Shown piece after piece: positions 1 to 10,372 of a stretch of 64,000 nt of DNA (position 1 is the first letter of the stretch; the number at the start of each line of letters is the position of its first letter). Under the pieces are notes generated by a model. It searched no databases and was not told where the DNA came from. It worked only from the letters and a program-made list of their open reading frames with translations. The position numbers and the translations under genes were made by a program. Source of the stretch: Imbricaverruca yamaguchii (Eukaryota > Arthropoda > Thecostraca > Neoverrucidae); NCBI GenBank assembly GCA_034440575.1, contig JAOTOL010001327.1, forward strand, positions 248,001-312,000. Reading direction: 5' to 3'.

Positions 1-170
1 AGGTGAGTCACCAGGTTCGTCCGACACTAGACCAGTGACCTGGTCAGTCATCAGGTGAGTCATCAGGCCAATTCGGTGCCATATTCACAATGCGGTGTTG
101 TCTCATCAGGTCAGCCACCAAGTGTCGTCACGAGACGTCACCATGTGACGGAACCGTCTCATCACAGCGT
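1..170. repeat. Degenerate short GTCA(C/T)CAGGT repeats
   Basis: Imperfect copies of GTGAGTCATCAGG/GTCAGTCATCAGG about 13 bp long at the left edge of the window; the array probably continues outside. Confidence 0.55.
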
Positions 171-218
171 CAAGTAATACCCGATCTCATCCCACCAGGC
201 AACGGAAAATTCGCCCCA

Positions 219-296
219 TGGTAACCGATGGTAACCGATGGTAGCTGATGGCAATCAACAGTAACGAACAGCAACCGATGGTAACCTATGGTAACG
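219..296. repeat. 10-bp minisatellite (GTAACCGATG)n
   Basis: About eight tandem, partly decayed copies of a 10-bp unit in a non-coding stretch. Confidence 0.8.
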
Positions 297-2990
297 CGGC
301 ATCCATGCATCCTTAGATGCAGCTATTTAATGTCAGTTTTAGCACTTCTGTTTGAGAGCAAAGTTATAAAGTTATACGGGTAGAAGATACAGTTGCATGC
401 TAGTACAAGAACAGCATCATACAATTGTGTCGCACGTTCGCAAATGATCAAGTCTGATCGAAGTGCTCTAAAGCCCCAGATTATTGTCGTGCAATTTTTA
501 ACGATGTAAAGTTCATCCAGTTCATTTAGTGCGAGAATGCTGGCCGCGGCAGCTGGGTGGCGGAAACTGGGACACGGGATTTGGGAGCTGTTTTTTCATA
601 TAAATTTTGTATTGATATCCTGCTTCTAAACGGTCTGCAACGCAAAACCCATAAAGATGCATACTTCATTACCTTGCGAACCATAGCTATTGCTTTTGAG
701 GTGCATTACTGTGTCGGCAAGGCTTTCAGCAGAAACAGCTGAGCAATACAAGATTCCTCGTGCGAAACCTTGAGCAACGAAAACAGAATTAAAATATTTC
801 AGCACGGAGACGTCTGACCTCGGCTTGCGCCAGTCCTGGTGCGCATTGCTGTGGCCGTGGGAACCAGTCACCGATCCGTTTAGCTCTTACAAGTGTAGTC
901 GGGAAATTCGGCCCGGTCAGCCTCCCCGAGGAGAACATTAGCAGGTAGCTCGCGGTGGCGCATATCGCTGCCAAATGTGTGCGCTGGAGGGCTAGCGACA
1001 GTGACTGGGATCCCCGCCCACCCCAGCCAGGAGGCCGTCACACTATTCCAGGATGCAAAGGCGCACGTAGCGTCGCCATCGCTAGTCAAGAGTCCGTCAC
1101 ACTATCCCAGGATACAATGGTACAGGTAACGTCGCCATCCTAACAAAACTGAGCACGGATGGAACAGCACACTGGTCCCGGAGTTTTTCCATCTAGAACA
1201 TTGCCAACGCAACGTTGAAAGTGTGGTAAAAAATCGACGATTTTCCTTTGTCTCTTGGGCAAACATGACCTGCAGGGGCACAAAATGTTGTCGCTTTTCC
1301 CAGGATCGGCGTCCTTTTGACCTCCCGTCTGAAGAGCTACCAAAAGCAGGGCGATGTTTGCGAAGGAAGACACACCTGCAGAGTCCCTCTCAACGATTAC
1401 CGCACTGGACTCTTAGTGTGGGTGGGGGATGGGGGATAAACTCTTAGTGTGGCTACGGAATAAAGCTATGCCGATGAAACGGAGCTAAGGAAAGAGCAGG
1501 TGGTTGGTCTACTTGCCTATCTATTGCAGGGGATCGGGTAGAAGGAATATCTAGATGATGCTGATATCCCAGACAGATAGACAGCGGACTTCAGAAGGAT
1601 GGAGTTGGAAGTGAGTAATCAGTGTATTCATCAGAGCCGATTGCCATGCGGGACTCACGAGCTTGCAAAAAGCTTCCACTGCATCCGTACCATGCAGTAC
1701 AACTCTCGACGTAACACCGTTTTATAGCTGGCTGCTTATTCAGCACCCTCCCTTCCCACCTAACACCAGCGTGCACTGAAATGCTGATTTTATGCCGGCA
1801 TTGACTTGTTGCATATTCGTGCACCAAGGACTCAGTCTTTATAGACTGGCTCCGCCCGAACATGTCTTTTTCTTTTCAGACCGGAGCAAGCATGTTCCTC
1901 GCAGCTGGCGTCTGGCCAAATCCGATCGCATCCCATGCAAGAGCTATGTGTGATGTACGATACTGCTCGGCTACACAGATGTAACCACCAGTCTCCGGGA
2001 CTGTTGTACACATGTCAGCCTTAACTATATGTGCATACCATCGCGAGGACACTGCCAGGCGCCCACAACGAGACTTCCAAACATTAAACGGAAATCACGA
2101 CGTCGAGGACGAAGTAAGCCACCCATCCGGCATCCGATTGGATTTCGATACATGTGCATGGACGCCGGCGGTACAGCACAACATCTGCGGTCTTCCTACG
2201 GGGCCTCGGGTCCTGCGCACTGATTAAGAAACAAAGTTGTGCGCAGCGTGCATCGCACCAGAGCTTACGTGAACACGTAGATGCTTATTCCCGCTGGCAA
2301 TGCACCTCCATAGTCAAGTGTCCATTGATCGGTAATGTAGTCAGCTGATCAGCATTGGGACAACGCGACCAGACAGCATATGTAGGGGAGTGGTTAGTGG
2401 TGGGGAGACGCCAACGGGTGGTCAAGGTTCGCTAAGTGTAGCTGAATGTTCAGTGCTTAGTAGATGTAATTGAGAGATCAGTGGCCAGTCAGCGAGATAA
2501 AATTAGCAGTGGTCGGTAAATGCGAGAACTTAGTCCACCGTCAATAGTTTGCATGACTTGTCATGGACGCTCCCGGGGATGCGCATCATACTGGAATATT
2601 AGTTAATTTCGTTGCCATGTCACGCACATCCGGCTGGTTGATTAGTGTACTTGGATGCACATCGCTCATGAGTAATGTTTCCAAGTGTGTTCTTCGATAT
2701 ATGTGAATATGGCGGGTTATATGGGTGGTAGGACTATTACGAATTTGCACGCCATTCGGTGTCGCATGCTCGGCTATGCCGATAGCTCCGGTGGAAATTC
2801 TCCCATTGGTCTCCGTGCAAACCACATCCGTGCATCCGTGCAGACTCCACCACTCCATACCGCGTGTTACTTCCCTGTAGCAGCAGCAAGCACCCGAGAC
2901 CAAGAGGAGCAAGCACGACGTCCTATCTGCAGATCCCACATGCAGTTCTAGAGAAGAGCCCACCACCGGCGCAGTCAGAGTGTGGGCGCG
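297..2990. other. Intronic or flanking stretch, no recognised gene
   Basis: No TSR, GON-domain or other recognisable exon was found on either strand. Because exon 23 ends in phase 0 in the middle of TSP1-12, further minus-strand exons are expected here or beyond the edge. The open frames are short, overlapping and unlike the family. Confidence 0.5.
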
Positions 2991-3155
2991 GCGAGCCTAC
3001 GGCTAGATGGCGAGCCTACGGCTAGATGGCGAGCCTACGGCTAGATGGCGAGCCTACGGCTAGATGGCGAGCCTACGGCTAGATGGCGAGCCTACGGCTA
3101 GGTGGCGAGCCTACGGCTAGGCGGTGAGCCTACGGCTAGATGGCGAGTCTACGGC
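2991..3155. repeat. 19-bp minisatellite downstream of exon 23
   Basis: About eight near-identical copies of CGAGCCTACGGCTAGATGG. It lies 50 bp beyond the donor of exon 23. Confidence 0.92.
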
Positions 3156-3205
3156 TGAAGCGCCCTCTGCAGCCGCCGTGCCGACAGTGTGGACGGCATC
3201 ATCAC

Positions 3206-3376
3206 CTCAGACCAGGCCGTGGGCACCCATTTGAAGGGGCAGCGGCGCTTCCTACAGCGCCGCTTGGCGCGCGGCTTGCGCTCGGTGCAGTAGCCGTGGG
3301 CGACAGTGGCGCCCCTGGCGGAGCTCACGCAAGCCACGGCACGCACCTTGAAGCCGGCGTCGCACCTTTGCGAACA
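3206..3376 (-). CDS. ADAMTS9/20-like: ADAMTS exon 23: TSP1-11 and start of TSP1-12 (last exon seen)
   Basis: CSQRCDAGFKVRAVAC, HGYCTERKPRAKRRC and RKRRCPFKW form a diverged, very basic TSR in which CxxCDAG replaces the usual CxxCGxG. PTAWSE starts the next repeat, so the gene continues toward lower coordinates. Acceptor TTTACAG is good; the donor GAG|GTGATG is the weakest of the set but matches the position used by sister exons. Confidence 0.87.
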
Positions 3377-3410
3377 CTGTAAACAGCGACAGCGCCCAAT
3401 GTACACACCG

Positions 3411-3433
3411 GGCGGCGGCGGCGGCGGCGGCGG
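3411..3433. repeat. (CGG)n trinucleotide run
   Basis: About seven GGC/CGG triplets 35 bp upstream of the exon 23 acceptor. Confidence 0.9.
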
Positions 3434-4000
3434 GGTGGCCACAGAAGACACACGGGAGGTTGCTGATGGAGCGTCACGAGTGCGGGGGGAAAACATGCCT
3501 TGCGCTCAGATTAGAAGCATTGTTCTCAGGGCGACGCAGTGTCCAGTTTGGAAATTATGCACGAGCCGGCGGCGACGGTCTGCTTCACAGAACAATCGAC
3601 AGTCGATGCAGGCCATGCAACAATGAGCACGACAGGCGCGGCGCAGAGCACGAGCTTCATGGTCAGCATGGCCGCTGGTGGCGCAGTGAAATGCCAACTA
3701 CACGGGTTAAAGTAGGGACCCCTACCGGTGTGATTTCCGCCGCATATGGAATAACAGGGTTCACAGGCCGAACGCAACATTATCTTGGAAGCCCAGCTCT
3801 GAGCAATTCTAACCAGTAAGCATAATACCCACGAGAAAACACGAGACCAAGCCGACATTGAAATTGTTCGAGCTCCCCAATCACTTTAGCAGGGCTCCAT
3901 CCAGGGGGTGGGATGGGCTATGAATCAGCTTTCACATAAGCAAAGCGCTGACAGCCGGCACACAGGCAGGCGGGGAGGGTTTAGACAGCGGGTCTGTTCG
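3434..4000. other. Intron between exons 22 and 23
   Basis: Unique-looking sequence with several overlapping open frames on both strands but no family similarity or splice structure I can support. Confidence 0.5.
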
Positions 4001-4027
4001 CACATACACACACACACACACACACAC
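4001..4027. repeat. (CA)n microsatellite
   Basis: About 13 CA dinucleotides, 84 bp downstream of the exon 22 donor. Confidence 0.95.
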
Positions 4028-4110
4028 TGCGCTAAAGGCTGGCACACAGAGCAGCGAGGCACAATCGACACTACGTGCGCCGCCGGCCCGCCAGCCAGAC
4101 GAAGCCCCAC

Positions 4111-4308
4111 CTTGGACCAGCGAGAGACGCGCCATCCGAACGTGTCGCCGACCGGCTGCCGCGAGCTGGGACACTCTGGCAGCTGGCACTGTCGCTGGTT
4201 GACGGGCCGCTCGGCCGGGCTGCACTGGTGGTCGGGCTGCATGCGGCCCAGGTGGTCCTGACACTGCACGCGCCGCATCCTGGTGCCGCTGCCGCACGTC
4301 GAGTTACA
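4111..4308 (-). CDS. ADAMTS9/20-like: ADAMTS exon 22: TSP1-10 and start of TSP1-11
   Basis: CNSTCGSGTRMRRVQC, HQCSPAERPVNQRQC and QLPECPS give TSP1-10. A short linker then leads to FGWRVSRWSK of TSP1-11. Phase 0 both ends; acceptor CGGCAG, donor GTGGGG. The 48-bp array upstream begins at the acceptor. Confidence 0.92.
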
Positions 4309-4696
4309 CTGCCGGCCGCAGACGGGCAGGCTCAGTCAGCCTGCCACTGCGGGACCTCCACTACTGACGACGGGCAGGCTCAGTCAGCCTGCCACTGCGG
4401 GACCTCCACTACTGACGACGGGCAGGCTCAGTCAGCCTGCCACTGCGGGACCTCCACTACTGACGACGGGCAGGCTCAGTCAGCCTGCCACTGCGGGACC
4501 TCCACTACTGACGACGGGCAGGCTCAGTCAGCCTGCCACTGCGCCTTCACTACTGACGACGGGCGGCTCAGTAGCCTGCCACTGCGGGACCTCCACTACT
4601 GACGACGGGCAGGCTCAGTCAGCCTGCCACTGGGACCTCCACTACTGACGACGGGCAGGCTCAGTCAGCCTGCCACTGCGGGACCTCCACTACTGA
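4309..4696. repeat. 48-bp minisatellite at the exon 22 acceptor
   Basis: About eight copies of a 48-bp unit containing CAGGCTCAGTCAGCCTGCCACTG. The first unit starts at the splice acceptor (plus-strand CACTGCCGG versus CACTGCGGG in the copies), so the array appears to have grown from the intron-exon border. Some units lack 3-8 bp. (48 bp is 16 codons, which creates spurious long ORFs.). Confidence 0.9.
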
Positions 4697-4990
4697 TGGT
4701 AACACAGGACAGCGTAGTGATATAGCACACAACGCGTCCATAACATGGAACTGACAGTATTTATGTCCACCCTAGGGTCCATTTTTTAACTCTGAGATTA
4801 GTACAGGCCATGTTTTTTGGGCGCATTAACTGCGCTAATAAAACAGCAGATCAAATTGGGGCGTGTCCGTTGGGTTGGGTGGATTGGATTGCATATCTTA
4901 GGTTAGGTCGGTCAGTGCGACGGGGAGCTGGGTATGGTAGCTGGTAGCACAGTAGAGTTGGGTAAGACGAAAAATCGGGTCTAGCATAGT
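4697..4990. other. Intron 21-22, unique part
   Basis: AT-richer unique sequence with no feature recognised. Confidence 0.5.
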
Positions 4991-5252
4991 CGTCTGAGGT
5001 CAGGTGGATGGCGCTGCCCTGGGCTACGCAGGTCGATGTGGTGTGGAGTCGAGTCGGGGCCGAGTCTGAGGAGTCTGAGGTCAGGTGGATGGCGCTGCCC
5101 TGGGCTAAGCAGGTCGATGTGGTGTGGAGTCGGGTCGGGTGGTGTCCGAGTCTGAGGAGTCTGAGGTCAGGTGGATGGCGCTGCCCCGGGCTACGCAGGT
5201 CGATGTGGTGTGGAGTCGGGCCGGGTGGTGTCCGAGGTCAGGTCCAGCCCGT
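4991..5252. repeat. 81-86-bp repeat downstream of exon 21
   Basis: Three copies of a unit with GTCAGGTGGATGGCGCTGCC and GTCGATGTGGTGTGGAGTCG plus a truncated copy ending 22 bp from the exon 21 donor. The copies are more than 90% alike by eye. Confidence 0.88.
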
Positions 5253-5273
5253 GTCGAGAGCCGGGGCACTGAC

Positions 5274-5426
5274 CTCGCTCCAGCGGCCGCTGTTCCACTG
5301 CGGACACGGGTCCGTGTTGCAGTATGCCGTCGGCTCGGGTCGCGAGCTGGGGTCGCAGCCGGTGGCGGCACCGCCGCGACACTTGACCTGTCGCTGCTGG
5401 AACCCGCCGCCGCATGTGCGCGAGCA
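5274..5426 (-). CDS. ADAMTS9/20-like: ADAMTS exon 21: TSP1-9 and start of TSP1-10
   Basis: [30 protein letters not shown] and DPCPQWNSGRWSE form a compact TSR of 51 codons, phase 0 both ends. Acceptor TTCACAG, donor GTCAGT. It lies between an 81-86 bp repeat on the donor side and a 21-bp array beginning about 30 bp upstream of the acceptor. Confidence 0.93.
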
Positions 5427-5455
5427 CTGTGAACACGCAGCAGTCAGCTGTAAAA

Positions 5456-5881
5456 TAGACCGGCCAGCAGTGGAGACAGTTCGGCCAGCCGTGGAGACAG
5501 TTCGGCCAGCCGTGGAGACAGTTCGGTCAGCCGTGGAGACAGACCGGCCAGCTGTGGAAACAGGCCGGCCAGCTGTGGAGACAGACTGACCAGCTGTGGA
5601 GACAGACCGACCAGCTGTGGAAACAGTTCGACCAGCTGTGGAAACAGTTCGGCCAGCCGTGGAGACAGTTCGGCCAGCCGTGGAGACAGACCGGCCAGCT
5701 GTGGAAACAGTTCGGCCAGCTGTGGAAACAGTTCGGCCAGCCGTGGAGACAGACCGGCCAGCTGAGGAGACAGACCGACCAGCTGTGGAAATAGTCCTGC
5801 CAGCTGTGGAAACAAGCTGGCCAGCTATAAAGACAGACCAGTCAGCTGTGGAGACAGACTGGAAGATGTAGAAACAGACCG
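5456..5881. repeat. 21-bp minisatellite upstream of exon 21
   Basis: About 20 copies of CGGCCAGCTGTGGAAACAGTT (variants CCGTGGAGACAG). It begins about 30 bp upstream of the acceptor of exon 21 and decays away from the exon. The 7-codon period explains the long apparent ORFs on both strands. Confidence 0.93.
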
Positions 5882-6327
5882 GCTAGCTGTTGACGCAGGC
5901 CAACCTGGACCAGGCAAGTAGAATCAGCACAGTGGACATCAATGCAGTGATTGCAGCATAATTGATATCCGTGTAGGGACCGAGACGACAGGCTCTCGAT
6001 TCCACGTTAGATGATATCGCATACATGATGAATGATTTATGGGACAAGAGACGGCGTACCAGATATGGGAACGGCGAGTCGCTTGGAAACCGGAAATTCC
6101 ACGCGAAAGTATATTCAGACGGAGGGTTCCTGGAGGTCATGAACTATTGCGCAACTTAGGGGATCCGGCTTCAGCCCATCCCTGATCAAACCCTGGATCC
6201 GTTCCTGAACCCGATACGCTATTCTTACTGGAGTGGATGCATTTGGGGATAGAGGCCTCTCTCGTTCCATTAGACCTATTGCAGCACACTGAAAATTCAA
6301 CACCCGGACCGTTCTACGCCGGGATGA
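5882..6327. other. Intron 20-21, unique part
   Basis: No gene or element recognised. Confidence 0.5.
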
Positions 6328-6804
<477 letters not shown>

Positions 6805-6812
6805 GCACTTAC

Positions 6813-7001
6813 GCCGCCCCAGGCGCCGGTCACCCAGTCGCTGCTGGGCTCGTCGTGTGTGAGGGCGCCCTGTCCGCCAGGGCAGGTAGCAGGTCGACAG
6901 GTCTTCTTGCTGGTCGGTCGGTTGGAGCCATCACAGTCACGGTGTGACATTCGGCTCATGGTGGATACCGAGATACAGGTGACTTGGCGCTGACGATGGC
7001 C
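6813..7001 (-). CDS. ADAMTS9/20-like: ADAMTS exon 20: rest of TSP1-8, linker, start of TSP1-9
   Basis: GHRQRQVTCISVS, HRDCDGSNRPTSKKTC and RPATCP finish TSP1-8. An 18-residue linker (GGQGALTHDEPSSDWVTG) precedes AWGG of TSP1-9. As I recall, ADAMTS9/20 also has a longer linker here. Phase 0 both ends. The donor GTAAGT is followed within 8 bp by a roughly 470-bp pure microsatellite. Confidence 0.92.
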
Positions 7002-7209
7002 CTGTCCACCAGACATCCCAGTCAGCACAACACCATTTAGTGTCCGTTCAGATCAGTGTAGCTGACCATTGCTATTAGACAGTCTCTCCGATAAGAGAGG
7101 GTGTAGTGCCACCTGGTACCGTGTGCCGGCTGCATTGGCCCAAAATGACCTCCACCTTACAGCACTTGACTCGGTTGACCTAAACTGACCCGAGTTGACC
7201 CGTACTGAC
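7002..7209. other. Short intron between exons 19 and 20
   Basis: A 208-bp intron with clear GTCAGT donor and GGACAG acceptor on the minus strand; TGACC-rich short repeats near 7145-7210. Confidence 0.75.
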
Positions 7210-7401
7210 CTGGCCGCAGGTGACGGAGCAGGCCGACCAGTCGCCAGTGAGCCACTTGCCGCAGAACGTCAGGCGACACACCTCCTTGCTGACGGGCCGC
7301 TCCACATGCTGACACGCCTCGTCCAGCTGCACCATGCCGCTCAGGGAGTTGTAGCAGGCAACGGAGCGAGAGCGGGTGCCCTTACCGCACGGCTTGGAAC
7401 A
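7210..7401 (-). CDS. ADAMTS9/20-like: ADAMTS exon 19: TSP1-7 and first third of TSP1-8
   Basis: CSKPCGKGTRSRSVAC, QLDEACQHVERPVSKEVC and LTFCGKW complete TSP1-7; GDWSACSVTCGQ runs well into TSP1-8 before the donor GTCAGT. This shifts the usual boundary (before the first Cys) to after the CSVTCG motif. Phase 0 at both ends. The acceptor is followed upstream by about 33 copies of a 39/44-bp unit containing the same acceptor. Confidence 0.94.
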
Positions 7402-8845
7402 CTGCACGGCCCGGCGGACAGTCAGATACATAACACGTCTTGGTGCGCTGCACGACGGACAGTCAGATACATAACGTCTTGGAACACTGCACGGCGGACA
7501 GTCAGATACATAACGTCTTGGAACACTGCACGGCCCGGCGGACAGTCAGATACATAACGTCTTGGAACACTGCACGGCGGACAGTCAGATACATAACGTC
7601 TTGGAACACTGCACGGCCCGGCGGACAGTCAGATACATAACGTCTTGGAACACTGCACGGCGGACAGTCAGATACATAACGTCTTGGAACACTGCACGGC
7701 GGACAGTCAGATACATAACGTCTTGGAACACTGCACGGCCCGGCGGACAGTCAGATACATAACGTCTTGGAACACTGCACGGCGGACAGTCAGATACATA
7801 ACGTCTTGGAACACTGCACGGCGGACAGTCAGATACATAACGTCTTGGAACACTGCACGGCCCGGCGGACAGTCAGATACATAACGTCTTGGAACACTGC
7901 ACGGCGGACAGTCAGATACATAACGTCTTGGAACACTGGCCCGGCGGACAGTCAGATACATAACGTCTTGGAACACTGCACGGCGGACAGTCAGATACAT
8001 AACGTCTTGGAACACTGCGACAGTCAGATACATAACGTCTTGGAACACTGCAGCCCGGCGGACAGTCAGATACATAACGTCTTGGAACACTGCACGGCGG
8101 ACAGTCAGATACATAACGTCTTGGAACACTGCACCCGGCGGACAGTCAGATACATAACGTCTTGGAACACTGCACGGCCCGGCGGACAGTCAGATACATA
8201 ACGTCTTGGAACACTGCACGGCGGACAGTCAGATACATAACGTCTTGGAACACTGCACCCCGGCGGACAGTCAGATACATAACGTCTTGGAACACTGCAC
8301 GGCGGACAGTCAGATACATAACGTCTTGGAACACTGCACGGCGGACAGTCAGATACATAACGTCTTGGAACACTGCACGGCGGACAGTCAGATACATAAC
8401 GTCTTGGAACACTGCACGGCGGACAGCAGATACATAACGTCTTGGAACACTGCGGCGGACAGTCAGATACATAACGTCTTGGAACACTGCACGGCCCGGC
8501 GGACAGTCAGATACATAACGTCTTGCACGGCCCGGCGGAAGTAGAACAAACCTAAGCACGGCGGACAGTCAGATACATAACGTCTTGGAACACTGCACGG
8601 CCCGGCGGACAGTCAGATACATAACGTCTTGGAACACTGCACGGCGGACAGTCAGATACATAACGTCTTGGAACACTGCACGGCGGACAGTCAGATACAT
8701 AACGTCTTGGAACACTGCACGGCGGACAGTCAGATACATAACGTCTTGGAACACTGCACGGCGGACAGTCAGATACATGACGTCTTGGAACACTGTACGA
8801 TGGGCGGACAGTCAAATACATAATGTCCTGGAGCACTGTAAGGCG
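7402..8845. repeat. 39/44-bp minisatellite seeded at the exon 19 acceptor
   Basis: About 33 copies of a 39-bp unit, with a 5-bp GGCCC insertion in roughly a third of them. Each contains CTTGGAACACTGCACGG, which is the acceptor of exon 19 plus its first coding bases. Two internal deletions occur (about 8520-8560). The last copies carry point changes. Every unit keeps a GTGCAG|TGTTCC acceptor on the gene strand. Confidence 0.97.
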
Positions 8846-9216
8846 TTGCAATACATCGCATACATTTTTGGGGGGATTAGGAAATGGTAGCTTTGCGATG
8901 TGACAATAACTTTGATGTTATTTTATGCTTAACGGCGACATTGGTTGTGCACAGCATGTAACGCCTTATAGTCCAGACGCGACTCACGCGAGTACAACAG
9001 GCTGCTTTGCATGTCAGCAGACGTGAGTTTTGTCTGAATGTCATGGCCTGTGCCTCTTGTATTTAGGGTAGGTTAGGACAACTTGACATACGTGGCTTAA
9101 TTACACTCCAGGCATACTCAACTTACACAATTTAAGTGAACAAAAAAGGATTGAAATTATCCTTTTTGGCGAGCACCTAAACGTCAAGAAAAAAAAACAT
9201 CACAAACCTTGCACAA
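8846..9216. other. Intron 18-19, unique part
   Basis: No gene recognised; contains an A-run next to the SINE insertion point. Confidence 0.5.
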
Positions 9217-9376
9217 GGAGACGAGTAGCCTGAAGGTGAGTTGCTCGTCTCACAATCGAAGGGTTGTGGGTTCGAGTCTCACCTGTCGCTACTCTTCGCC
9301 CGCGACCAATCAGCGTGAGAGATTGGCGACGCTACATGACTCAACGGTCGATGTGTCGTAAAACCAATAACCAACC
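9217..9376 (+). mobile_element. tRNA-derived SINE with perfect 13-bp target-site duplication
   Basis: The 5' part resembles a tRNA with A-box-like GTAGCCTGAAGGTGAG and B-box GGTTCGAGTCT, followed by a short body and the tail AATAACCAACC. The 13-bp sequence AAACCTTGCACAA occurs immediately before (9204-9216) and immediately after (9377-9389), which defines the insertion exactly and shows it is fairly young. The element is 160 bp and lies in the intron between exons 18 and 19. The cloverleaf is not intact, so it is not a tRNA gene. Confidence 0.88.
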
Positions 9377-9389
9377 AAACCTTGCACAA

Positions 9390-9784
9390 ATATGCATCCA
9401 TTCCTTACACAGATCCCACATTCTTACGTGAACCTCACGATCCATTATTGCTGCAGTAGTTGATGGGTCTCCCAAATTAATTTTCGAAATTATATCATTT
9501 CTGTGAAACTCTTGCTGAGCGTTGACGGCATAGATTGGCCGACATGTGGTGCATTTCAACTTGAAGCTCATCGGATGGAAGTGACAACATGATCACGTGT
9601 GGAAGCTTTTACAATTTTAAGGTTAATTTTTGACAATATTGGTAGACGTTAACATTAACCAACCTTACCAGGCCACCATGTGACATGAACAGTTATCAGT
9701 TCGAACTCGGTGACCTTGCGCCGGCAGTAGTCTGCCCGGCGGGTGGCTGGGTGCGACCATGCTCCCGGCCACAGACAAACTCAC
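9390..9784. other. Intron 18-19, unique part next to exon 18
   Basis: Nothing recognised apart from the donor region of exon 18. Confidence 0.5.
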
Positions 9785-10060
9785 CTCTGTCCAGTTTCCC
9801 CAGCGCCACACCAGGTAGCTGCTGCCGGTGTCGATGCGGTTTAGTGCCGGATCCGGCCACCGCGGCGCCACGGTCGTGGTCGGCACGGCCACCTCGCAGG
9901 CGGGCCGCTCACACTTGCGCGTCTGCTCGGGCCGCGCGCTTCGAGCGCCCTGCTGCGGCGCTGAGCTGGCCTCACAGAGCGCTTCGTCGATCGGGTGGCC
10001 GTCCGGCGTGGCGCACAGCACGGAGCGTCGACTGATGCCCTCGCCGCAGGTCACCGAGCA
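9785..10060 (-). CDS. ADAMTS9/20-like: ADAMTS exon 18: TSP1-6, linker, start of TSP1-7
   Basis: CSVTCGEGISRRSVLC to CERPACEV is TSP1-6. A Pro/Thr-rich linker (VAVPTTTVAPRWPDPALN) follows, then YLVWRWGNWTE begins TSP1-7. I recall ADAMTS9/20 having an unusually long linker at this same point. The TSR also carries an expanded Ala/Ser/Gln-rich loop before its fifth cysteine. Phase 0 at both ends; acceptor GGCAG, donor GTGAGT. Confidence 0.93.
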
Positions 10061-10372
10061 CTGCCGCACCCGACCCGTCTGTCAATGTCTGAGGCGCAGA
10101 GCACTTCCTCACCCGACCCGTCTGTCAATGTCTGAGGCGCAGAGCACTTCCTCACCCGACCCGTCTGTCAATGTCTGAGGCGCAGAGCACTTCCTCACCC
10201 GACCCGTCTGTCAATGTCTGAGGCGCAGAGCACTTCCTCCCCGACCCGCCCATCAATGTCTGAGTCGCCGAGCACCACCGCACCCAACGCGCCTCTTAGC
10301 GTCCGAGTCACCGAGCACTGGAGCGCCCGACTCGCGTGTTAATGTTCGAGTCACCGAGTACTTCCGTACCCT
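10061..10372. repeat. 43-bp minisatellite seeded at the exon 18 acceptor
   Basis: About seven copies of a 43-bp unit. The genuine border (plus strand CCGAGCACTGCCGCACC) is echoed as CAGAGCACTTCCTCACC in each unit. Near copies are almost identical; those beyond about 10240 are diverged. Confidence 0.92.

Noticed and set aside
785..1120. Possible GON-domain exon on the minus strand
   Set aside because: No frame shows the conserved cysteine/aromatic pattern of the GON domain.
1591..1863. Minus-strand frame with RCYVESCTAWYGC resembling a TSR end
   Set aside because: The upstream TSR motifs (CSxxCGxG, RxVxC) are absent and no splice sites fit phase 0.
4075..4648. Plus-strand ORFs over the 48-bp array and exon 22
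   Set aside because: They are antisense to a well supported exon and consist of repeat units whose period is a multiple of three.
7180..8890. Many 60-144 codon ORFs on both strands
   Set aside because: All are readings of the 39/44-bp minisatellite; only the part at 7210-7401 on the minus strand is coding.
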